A stretch of 8,304 nucleotides of DNA from Bacteroidales bacterium (GTDB lineage: Bacteria > Bacteroidota > Bacteroidia > Bacteroidales > Paludibacteraceae), in assembly GCA_900767385.1 (NCBI GenBank), contig CAAFYY010000029.1, positions 1-8,304 of the forward strand. Direction: 5' to 3'. Below the pieces are notes generated by a model. That model saw nothing but the letters and a program-made list of their open reading frames with translations. It did not search any database and was not told where the DNA came from. A program made the position numbers and the translations under genes. Every line of letters begins with the position of its first letter. Position 1 is the first letter of the stretch. Of the stretch, positions 1 to 5,338 are shown one piece after another.

Positions 1-545
1 CCCATACTGCGAAGCAACTCAATCTTCTCAGAGAAATAGCTCAACATTTCAGGAATGATGGCGTCATAATTGGTGAATTGCTGCATCGTCTGCGGTGTGC
101 CACGCATATGCATCAGTATATAAGGGACATTGAGTTCGGCAACCACTGGAAACATCTGCTCGTCAATCTGTCCGCCAGAGATATCATTGATTATATCAGC
201 CTCATAGTTGACCACCGACTCGCGTGCCACCTTTGCTCGGAAAGTATCAACCGAAACAGGGAGCTTTGGCCAGTGTTTTCTGATGATAGACAGCGCATCA
301 GTGATTCTTTTGAGCTCCTCATCTTCCGACACTTCAGGAGCACCTGGGCGGGTGGAATAACCACCAAGATCTATCATATCAGTTCCCTCTTCCACAGCCC
401 TTTCAACTGCTGCAATCAAAGCAACCTCGTCAGAGACACGGCTACCAGGGTAAAAGGAGTCTGGGGTTACATTTATAATAGACATAACCAAGGGCCGCTC
501 CAAATCATAGAGTTCCCCTTTTAAAGATAATGTGAGATGATTCAT
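1..545 (-). CDS. folP: Dihydropteroate synthase, N-terminal part (cut by window edge)
   Basis: This enzyme condenses 6-hydroxymethyl-dihydropterin diphosphate with p-aminobenzoate to give dihydropteroate, the sulfonamide-sensitive step of cytosolic folate synthesis. Reading the minus strand from the ATG at 545-543 gives 181 complete codons before the window ends; family members are about 270-290 residues, so roughly the last third lies outside. Visible motifs in order are NVTPDSF (residues 25-31), DLGGYSTRPGAPEV (59-72, the pterin/sulfonamide loop with the Thr-Arg-Pro triad), SVDTFR (98-103), IINDISGG (118-125) and LMHMRGTPQTM (144-154). These are the TIM-barrel loops of the family, and no lesion is seen. 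It is transcribed divergently from the lipoprotein gene at 906. In Bacteroidota, folP is often followed by a diadenylate cyclase gene, which would lie beyond position 1; that is not visible here. No Shine-Dalgarno sequence precedes the ATG, and no upstream in-frame ATG is seen. Confidence 0.95.
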   Translation of the reverse strand, partial: MNHLTLSLKGELYDLERPLVMSIINVTPDSFYPGSRVSDEVALIAAVERAVEEGTDMIDLGGYSTRPGAPEVSEDEELKRITDALSIIRKHWPKLPVSVDTFRAKVARESVVNYEADIINDISGGQIDEQMFPVVAELNVPYILMHMRGTPQTMQQFTNYDAIIPEMLSYFSEKIELLRSM

Positions 546-565
546 ATCTAAAACAAATAGGAGTG

Positions 566-573
566 CAAAAATA
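566..573 (-). promoter_or_regulatory. Candidate -7 box of the folP promoter
   Basis: The minus strand reads TATTTTTG, an exact match to the Bacteroidota -7 consensus TAnnTTTG. It lies 20 bases before the folP ATG, so the transcript would have a very short leader of about 14 nt. No clear -33 TTTG element lies at the expected distance, and the region is T-rich on this strand, so a chance match is possible. Confidence 0.5.
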
Positions 574-604
574 GCCCAAAAATCCGAGAAAGAAGAACGT
601 CGCA

Positions 605-669
605 CTCATTTTCTTCATTTTTTATTACACCAAAGGGAGAAAACTACAGAGTGAAGAAAAAACAATGAG
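605..669. repeat. Imperfect inverted repeat (13-bp arms, one 5-nt bulge)
   Basis: TTTTCTTCA at 609-617 is the exact reverse complement of TGAAGAAAA at 652-660. Just outside, CTCA (605-608) pairs with TGAG (666-669) after a 5-base bulge at 661-665. The apical loop is 34 nt. The element lies upstream of the proposed folP promoter and is not part of either predicted leader. The sequence is simple and A/T-rich, so the symmetry may be accidental. Confidence 0.3.
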
Positions 670-674
670 CACAC

Positions 675-704
675 ATATATAATATATATATTATATAATA
701 TAAT
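675..704. repeat. 30-base AT-only block containing a 22-bp perfect palindrome
   Basis: Positions 675-704 contain only A and T. Inside, 676-697 is a perfect 22-bp palindrome centred between 686 and 687. Such a stretch melts easily or extrudes a cruciform. It lies about 120 bp upstream of the lipoprotein promoter and about 100 bp upstream of the folP promoter. Its role is unknown: it could be a DNA-unwinding element, a regulator or nucleoid-protein site, or simple sequence drift. Confidence 0.5.
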
Positions 705-708
705 GTAC

Positions 709-723
709 TTTTCAGGGTGAAAA
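709..723. promoter_or_regulatory. Small dyad, possible operator
   Basis: TTTTCA (709-714) and TGAAAA (718-723) are perfect inverted half-sites around a GGG spacer. The symmetry and size suit a dimeric DNA-binding protein, but no regulator is identified and the arms are only 6 bp. Confidence 0.2.
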
Positions 724-768
724 ACAAGGCAGTTTCAGACAACTAAAAACCCTCAAACTCGACTAAAC

Positions 769-821
769 AAAAAAAGTTTTGAAAAAAAACAAGGAATAGG
801 ATATCCACAAAGAAAAAAAAA
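769..821 (+). promoter_or_regulatory. A-tracts upstream of the lipoprotein promoter
   Basis: Three pure A runs lie just upstream of the -7 box: 769-775 (7 A), 782-789 (8 A) and 813-821 (9 A). The centres are about 12-13 and 31-32 bp apart, so they fall roughly on helical-turn multiples. This arrangement is compatible with intrinsic curvature or an UP-element-like contact that strengthens the promoter. It is an inference from sequence only. Confidence 0.3.
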
Positions 822-852
822 TGTATCTTTGCCGTCGCATTTGTGTGGATAA
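801..852. promoter_or_regulatory. DnaA-box-like inverted pair flanking the -7 box
   Basis: On the minus strand, 852-844 reads TTATCCACA, a perfect consensus DnaA box. On the plus strand, 801-809 reads ATATCCACA, one mismatch from it. The two sites face each other: the 8-bp arms 802-809 and 844-851 are exact inverted copies. The midpoint (826.5) falls inside the proposed -7 box at 824-831. The left arm lies upstream of the predicted transcription start, so this would act in DNA rather than as an RNA hairpin. A single 9-mer can occur by chance; the paired geometry is less likely to. Confidence 0.35.
824..831 (+). promoter_or_regulatory. -7 box of the lipoprotein gene promoter
   Basis: TATCTTTG matches the Bacteroidota -7 consensus TAnnTTTG exactly. 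Transcription would start near 837-839, giving a leader of about 67 nt before the ATG at 906. The -33 element is not obvious; a TTTG at 778-781 is too far upstream. The leader is A-rich just before the start codon and has no Shine-Dalgarno sequence, as is usual in this phylum. Confidence 0.7.
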
Positions 853-905
853 CTCCCATAAGTCAACAATAGAGAAGAAAAAATAACTTAACTCTCAAGA
901 TAAAC

Positions 906-2351
906 ATGAAATCAACTAGAAGTATCCTTGCATTAGTGCTTATGTTAGTGGCACTTGCATCATGCCAGAAGTCCGGTGTTTCTACAACCTATTCTGAGAA
1001 AACAGGTTGGAAATACAATGACGAAAAGCGCGGTTTCTACAACGTACAAACAGAGTACGACGGTAGAATTCCAACAGGAACCGTGTATATTTCGACCAAC
1101 ACCGCAGTAAAAGGTTTGAACGGAGACCCTGTTTCAACCCAATCTGACGCTTTGAAACGTCGCGTTGGTATCGGCGGCTACTACATGGACGAATACGAGG
1201 TTAACAACATCGATTGGCGTGAATACGTACGTTGGATTACGTTGGTGTACGCTCACGAACCACGCAGAATCCTCATGGCTATGCCAGACGAAACTGTATG
1301 GCGTGAAGAATTGGCTTACAACGAACCATTGGTTCAAAGCTATTTCATCAACGTTGCTTTCGGTCACTATCCAGTTGTAGGCGTTTCTTGGAAACAAGCT
1401 AACGAATACTGCGCTTGGCGTACAGACCGTGCCAACGAACGCATACTTATCGACAAGAAGATTATCGACTTCACCGATCTCGCTACTGTAAACGAGAACA
1501 TCCAAGGCGATCCAGAAAACCCATACGCATATGCTTTCTATACCCCATACAAAGCAACCTATATGCGTGCTAATGTTGGCGACGATTATCCAGACCTCGA
1601 CGGTATCATCTACGACTGTCCTTTCCGTCTCCCAACAGAAGCAGAATGGGAATTCGCTGCTTATGGTAACTATGTTGAAAAACAAAACGCTCCAGAAGGT
1701 ATGACCTATCCTTGGGAAGGTGCACAACTTCGTGAGATGTACGACAAGAAGAAAAAAGGTCAATTCTTGGCCAACTTCATGCGTGGCTCAGGTGATCCTA
1801 TCGGTATGAGCGGCGAACTCGGTGCTCCAACCGTACCAGTAGACTACTTCTATCCAAACTCATTCGGCCTCTACAACATGGCCGGCAACGTTAACGAATG
1901 GGTACTCGACGTATATCGTGCTACTTCAAACCGCATTGTAAACGAAATCAACCCATTCCGCGGTAACCAATACGAAAGCGACTCTGCTTACGCTGAGACA
2001 TTGCTTGAGCGTCTCCCATATATGGAACAAGACGTACGCGACAGCATGCGCAACGTTCTCATCAACGAGAAGAAATTCAAACTCTCAGGCAAAGACGTTC
2101 GTAACTTCATGGACGGTGACCTCCAAACAGCTCTCGCCGACTCAATCCTCGTGGTTGAATACGCATCTCCAATTGAGCAAGCCAACATGATCTCTGACGA
2201 GGCTCGTGTCTACAAAGGTGGTTCATGGAAAGACCGCGCTATCTGGATGAACCCAGCTAAACGTCGTTGGTTGAACCAAAACAAATCATCTAACGATATC
2301 GGTTTCCGTTGTGTAATGAGCGCAGTGGGCGGTGTTGCAAAAGCAAAATAA
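906..2351 (+). CDS. gldJ: GldJ/GldK-type lipoprotein with degenerate FGE (SUMF1) fold
   Basis: The 481-residue product starts with a lipoprotein signal peptide: basic MKSTR, a hydrophobic core at 6-19, and lipobox LASC with lipidated Cys20. No acidic surface-export signal follows the cysteine, so the protein probably faces the periplasm. An FGE/sulfatase-modifying-like domain spans about 55-472. Landmarks are YMDEYEVNN (93-101), YPVVGVSWKQA (155-165), WRTDRANE (171-178), FRLPTEAEWE (240-249), GLYNMAGNVNEW (321-332) and YKGGSWKDRA (436-445) with a final GFRC. The paired copper-binding cysteines of true FGE are absent, so a structural role is likely. The TGW...ND opening, WRTDR.NE, NPFRGN (349-354) and SDEARVYKGGSWKDRA (430-445) resemble GldJ more than GldK/PorK as I recall those families. 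Both serve gliding/type IX secretion, and GldK is the alternative. No gldL, gldM or gldN follows. Proline is CCA in 18 of 22 cases and Asn is mostly AAC, suggesting high expression. Confidence 0.75.
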   Translation: MKSTRSILALVLMLVALASCQKSGVSTTYSEKTGWKYNDEKRGFYNVQTEYDGRIPTGTVYISTNTAVKGLNGDPVSTQSDALKRRVGIGGYYMDEYEVNNIDWREYVRWITLVYAHEPRRILMAMPDETVWREELAYNEPLVQSYFINVAFGHYPVVGVSWKQANEYCAWRTDRANERILIDKKIIDFTDLATVNENIQGDPENPYAYAFYTPYKATYMRANVGDDYPDLDGIIYDCPFRLPTEAEWEFAAYGNYVEKQNAPEGMTYPWEGAQLREMYDKKKKGQFLANFMRGSGDPIGMSGELGAPTVPVDYFYPNSFGLYNMAGNVNEWVLDVYRATSNRIVNEINPFRGNQYESDSAYAETLLERLPYMEQDVRDSMRNVLINEKKFKLSGKDVRNFMDGDLQTALADSILVVEYASPIEQANMISDEARVYKGGSWKDRAIWMNPAKRRWLNQNKSSNDIGFRCVMSAVGGVAKAK

Positions 2352-2390
2352 TCCAATTAAAGCTTAGCAAACATTCACATCAGAATACTT

Positions 2391-2426
2391 AAAAGAGGCG
2401 CTCACAATAGCAGGGCGCCTCTTTTT
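2391..2426 (+). terminator. Rho-independent terminator after the lipoprotein gene
   Basis: AAAAGAGGCGC (2391-2401) and GCGCCTCTTTT (2415-2425) form a perfect 11-bp stem with a 13-nt loop, followed by a run of T ending at 2426. It begins 39 nt after the lipoprotein stop codon and ends 42 nt before the asnS start. The left arm opens with four A, so it could also work on the other strand, though no gene converges on it. Confidence 0.9.
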
Positions 2427-2468
2427 AATATACAAGAGATTAACAAACCTATCCGGTTAAGTATTACA

Positions 2469-3872
2469 ATGAAACAGATTAAGAGAACAATCATAGTCGA
2501 AGCACTCAAACGTACAGACATAGGTGCTGAAATCAATGTTAGAGGTTGGGTTCGTACTAAAAGAGGTAACAAGAACGTCAACTTCATCGCACTCAACGAT
2601 GGCTCAACAATCAAGAACATGCAGGTTGTTGTCGACCTCTCAAAATTCGATGAAGAGGCTCTTAAAGCCGTAACTACTGGTTCATGCATCAGCGTCAACG
2701 GTATCTTGGCACAGTCACTCGGACAGGGTCAGAGCGTGGAGATTCAAGCCACAGAACTCGAGGTGCTCGGCACAGCCGATGCCACCTACCCACTCCAGAA
2801 AAAAGGTCATACCTTGGAGTATCTTCGTGAGATTGCCCACCTCCGTCCACGCACCAACACCTTCGGCGCAGTGTTCCGCATCCGCCACAACATGGCGATT
2901 GCCATCCACACCTTCTTCCACAACAAAGGATTCTATTATTTCCATACCCCTCTGATTACAGGTAGCGACTGCGAAGGCGCTGGTCAGATGTTCCAGGTGA
3001 CAACCATGGATCTCGACAAACTGGAACGCACTGAGGAGGGAAAAATTGATTACACCAACGACTTTTTCGGCAAGCCAACAAGTTTGACCGTATCCGGTCA
3101 GTTGGAAGGCGAATTGGCAGCCACCTCATTAGGCGCTATCTACACCTTCGGTCCAACCTTCCGTGCAGAGAACTCCAATACCCCACGCCACTTGGCAGAA
3201 TTCTGGATGGTAGAGCCTGAGGTTGCCTTCAACGATATCAACGACAATATGGACCTCGCAGAAGAATTCATCAAATTCTGCGTTAAATGGGCACTTGACA
3301 ACTGTCGCGACGACATCCAATTCCTCAATGATATGTTTGATAAGGAATTGATCAGCCGCATGGAAGGCGTCTTGAAGGAAGATTTCGTACGTCTCCCATA
3401 TACAGAGGGCGTCAAGATACTCGAAGAGGCCGTCAAGAATGGTCACAAATTCGAATATCCAGTATTCTGGGGTGCCGACCTCGCTTCAGAACACGAGCGC
3501 TACCTCGTAGAAGACCACTTCAAGAAACCAGTCATCCTGACCGACTATCCAAAAGAGATCAAGGCATTCTATATGAAGCAGAACGAAGACGGCAAGACTG
3601 TACGAGCCATGGACGTTCTCTTCCCAAAAATCGGTGAAATCATCGGTGGTTCAGAGCGTGAGGCAGACTACGACAAACTGCTTACCCGCATCCAAGAACT
3701 CAATATCCCAATGAAGGATATGTGGTGGTATCTCGACACCCGCAAATATGGTTCATGTCCTCACTCAGGCTTTGGTCTCGGTTTCGAGCGCCTTCTCCTC
3801 TTTGTGACCGGCATGCAGAATATCCGCGACGTCATCCCATTCCCAAGAACACCAAAGAACGCCAATTTCTAA
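2469..3872 (+). CDS. asnS: Asparaginyl-tRNA synthetase
   Basis: This class IIb synthetase charges tRNA-Asn with asparagine using ATP in the cytosol. At 467 residues it matches the usual bacterial length (E. coli about 466). An OB-fold anticodon-binding domain covers about 15-105 (GWVRTKRGNKNVNFIALNDG, 26-45). The catalytic domain follows: TGSDCEGAGQMF (164-175), TVSGQLEGELAA (207-218), motif 2 FRAENSNTPRHLAEFWMVEPE (starting at 231), and motif 3 GFGLGFERLLLFVTG (434-448). The C-terminus RDVIPFPRTPKNANF is characteristic of AsnRS, and the insert typical of archaeal AspRS-like forms is absent. The ATG at 2469 lies 42 nt after a terminator with no consensus promoter in the gap. It is the first gene of a tRNA-function cluster, and trmD follows after 12 nt. 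Proline codons are nearly all CCA with no CCC or CCG, suggesting strong expression. Confidence 0.97.
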   Translation: MKQIKRTIIVEALKRTDIGAEINVRGWVRTKRGNKNVNFIALNDGSTIKNMQVVVDLSKFDEEALKAVTTGSCISVNGILAQSLGQGQSVEIQATELEVLGTADATYPLQKKGHTLEYLREIAHLRPRTNTFGAVFRIRHNMAIAIHTFFHNKGFYYFHTPLITGSDCEGAGQMFQVTTMDLDKLERTEEGKIDYTNDFFGKPTSLTVSGQLEGELAATSLGAIYTFGPTFRAENSNTPRHLAEFWMVEPEVAFNDINDNMDLAEEFIKFCVKWALDNCRDDIQFLNDMFDKELISRMEGVLKEDFVRLPYTEGVKILEEAVKNGHKFEYPVFWGADLASEHERYLVEDHFKKPVILTDYPKEIKAFYMKQNEDGKTVRAMDVLFPKIGEIIGGSEREADYDKLLTRIQELNIPMKDMWWYLDTRKYGSCPHSGFGLGFERLLLFVTGMQNIRDVIPFPRTPKNANF

Positions 3873-3884
3873 TTGCCGACAGCC

Positions 3885-4562
3885 ATGCGTATCGACATCA
3901 TCACCGTGCTACCGGAACTACTCGACGGTCCACTCAACAACTCCATCATCAAGAGGGCGTGCGACAAAGGACTTGCCGAGATTCATATCCACAACCTCAG
4001 AGACTACTCAACCGACGAGAAACACCATCGCGTCGATGATTACGCTTTCGGTTTTGGTGCCGGTATGGTGATGCAGATTGAGCCCATCGCCCGTTGTATC
4101 GATCACCTGAAAAGTGAGCGACACTATGATGAAATCATCTTCACATCTCCAGATGGTGAGCAACTGTCACAACCCATGGCCAACACGCTTTCAATGAGCG
4201 ATAATATCATCATTCTTTGCGGCCATTACAAAGGCATCGACCAAAGAGTGAGAGACCACTATATCACCAAGGAGATTTCCATTGGTGACTACGTACTGAC
4301 AGGAGGCGAATTGCCTGCAGCGGTCATTGCCGACGCAGTCATCCGTCTCTTGCCCGGTGCGATGGGCGACGAGCAATCGGCACTCTCCGATTCGTTTCAA
4401 GACGGACTCCTGGCGCCGCCTCTATACACCCGCCCAGCCGACTACAACGGTTGGAAGGTACCTGAGATACTCCTCTCTGGCAACGAGGCCAAGATTGAGG
4501 AGTGGGAACATGAGCAAGCTATTGAACGCACAAAGCGTCTCCGCCCCAACCTTTTGAAATAA
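3885..4562 (+). CDS. trmD: tRNA (guanine37-N1)-methyltransferase
   Basis: TrmD methylates N1 of G37, next to the anticodon in tRNAs reading CNN and some other codons, using S-adenosylmethionine, and so prevents +1 frameshifting. I start it at the ATG at 3885 (225 residues), where homologues begin with MRIDIITVLPE. A TTG at 3873, directly after the asnS stop, would add four residues but has no support. SPOUT-fold landmarks are DDYAFGFGAGMVMQIEP (51-67), FTSPDGEQL (86-94), the trefoil-knot loops LCGHYKGIDQRV (111-122) and EISIGDYVLTGGELPA (130-145), then SDSFQDGLL (168-176) and YTRPADYNGWKVPEILLSGN (181-200). Arg154 and Asp169, the residues known as catalytically important in the H. influenzae and E. 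coli enzymes, occur at the same numbers. The middle glycine of the N-terminal Gly-rich loop is Phe57. CGHYKGID in place of CGRYEGID seems usual for Bacteroidota. It is likely co-transcribed with asnS and ttcA. Confidence 0.96.
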   Translation: MRIDIITVLPELLDGPLNNSIIKRACDKGLAEIHIHNLRDYSTDEKHHRVDDYAFGFGAGMVMQIEPIARCIDHLKSERHYDEIIFTSPDGEQLSQPMANTLSMSDNIIILCGHYKGIDQRVRDHYITKEISIGDYVLTGGELPAAVIADAVIRLLPGAMGDEQSALSDSFQDGLLAPPLYTRPADYNGWKVPEILLSGNEAKIEEWEHEQAIERTKRLRPNLLK

Positions 4563-4567
4563 CCGGC

Positions 4568-5311
4568 ATGGCAAAACCGTTACAAGTACGTCTCCAACAG
4601 CAGGTCAACAAGACGATGAAAGACTATGGTCTTCTTGCTGACGGCGACAAAGTACTGATCGGACTCTCCGGTGGCAAAGACTCGCTGGCACTCGTCACCT
4701 TTTTGGCAGAACGGATGAAGGTGTACAAACCCCGTTTCTCCGTGGTGGCCACCCACATCAGCGTTGACAACGTACCCTACTCTGCCGACATCGACTACCT
4801 CCGACAGTTCTGCGAAGAACGCAACGTCCCTTTTGTCCACGAGCATACACAGTTTGACACCGACGAAGAGAGACAGAAGAATGTCTGCTTCCTCTGCTCA
4901 TGGTACCGCCGCAAAAAGCTCTTCCAGATAGCGCAAGAGTTGCAATGCAACAAGATTGCCCTCGGACATCATCGCGACGATCTCTTCGAGACATTGCTGA
5001 TGAATATGATTTTCCAAGGCACTATTGCCACCATGCCACCAAGATTACAGATGGAGAAGTTTCCGGTCACCATCATCCGTCCGATGGCCAAACTGGCAGA
5101 AGAGGAATTGCGAGAATATGCCGAAGAGTTGCAGTTCAAGAAGATGAACAAGAACTGCCCGTTTGAGCATGAATCCAACCGTTCACAGGTTCGGCGCCTT
5201 GTGGAGGAGATGAAGGCCATGCACCCCGAAGCGAGCGCTTCACTGTGGAACTGTATGGAGAATGTCAAAGCCGACTATCTACCGCAACCACTCAAACAAA
5301 CAGAACAATAA
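4568..5311 (+). CDS. ttcA: TtcA-family tRNA 2-thiocytidine(32) synthetase
   Basis: This PP-loop ATPase of the TtcA/TtuA group is expected to adenylate and thiolate C32 of certain tRNAs, using an iron-sulfur cluster and sulfur from a cysteine desulfurase. The 247-residue product has PP-loop SGGKDS (34-39), an AT-H-SVDN strand (61-68), the CFLC pair (107-110) followed by SWYRRKKLF, the family signature ALGHHRDD (131-138) and MPPRL (156-160). A later cysteine, KNCPFE (Cys197), is placed to be the third cluster ligand. E. coli TtcA is longer (about 311 residues) and has a CxxC there; here only one Cys is present. TilS is a poor alternative because TilS lacks the CxxC. It starts 5 nt after the trmD stop and ends 27 nt before serS. 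CCC and CCG proline codons are common, so expression is probably lower than that of the flanking synthetases. The exact tRNA substrate is inferred from the family. Confidence 0.87.
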   Translation: MAKPLQVRLQQQVNKTMKDYGLLADGDKVLIGLSGGKDSLALVTFLAERMKVYKPRFSVVATHISVDNVPYSADIDYLRQFCEERNVPFVHEHTQFDTDEERQKNVCFLCSWYRRKKLFQIAQELQCNKIALGHHRDDLFETLLMNMIFQGTIATMPPRLQMEKFPVTIIRPMAKLAEEELREYAEELQFKKMNKNCPFEHESNRSQVRRLVEEMKAMHPEASASLWNCMENVKADYLPQPLKQTEQ

Positions 5312-5338
5312 ACCAAACATTATAAAACGAGAATCGTT

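Larger units (their letters stand above)
546..905. other. 360-bp AT-rich divergent intergenic region, no gene
   Basis: This region separates folP (minus strand) from the lipoprotein gene (plus strand). No open frame of useful length or coding character is seen on either strand. It holds a -7 box for each flanking gene, a 30-base AT-only block, several A-tracts of 7-9 bases, small dyads and a DnaA-box-like inverted pair; these are listed separately. The element TGAA-A(n)-CAAGG occurs twice as an imperfect direct repeat (718-729 and 780-794), with a weaker third copy at 652. Confidence 0.8.

Noticed and set aside
78..524. 148-codon open frame on the plus strand
   Set aside because: It lies opposite folP, whose minus-strand reading shows all dihydropteroate synthase motifs; the plus-strand protein has no recognisable features.
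546..905. Chromosomal origin of replication
   Set aside because: Only one perfect and one imperfect DnaA box plus an AT block are seen, with no dnaA or other origin marker genes nearby; kept as a hypothesis within a finding, not called as a feature.
1134..1763. 209-codon open frame on the minus strand
   Set aside because: It is antisense to the lipoprotein gene and arises from that gene's biased codons; composition (Phe/Val/Cys/Trp-rich) is that of a shadow frame.
2391..2468. T-box or amino-acid-responsive leader for asnS
   Set aside because: The only structure is a simple terminator hairpin directly after the previous gene; no T-box sequence or specifier loop is present, and the space is too short.
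3873..3884. TTG start for trmD directly after the asnS stop
   Set aside because: Homologues begin at MRIDIITV, which corresponds to the ATG at 3885; the four extra residues have no support.
5326..5338. Five-base dyad (AACGA-GAA-TCGTT) just before the serS start codon
   Set aside because: A 5-bp stem is weak and expected by chance; no supporting regulatory sequence is visible.
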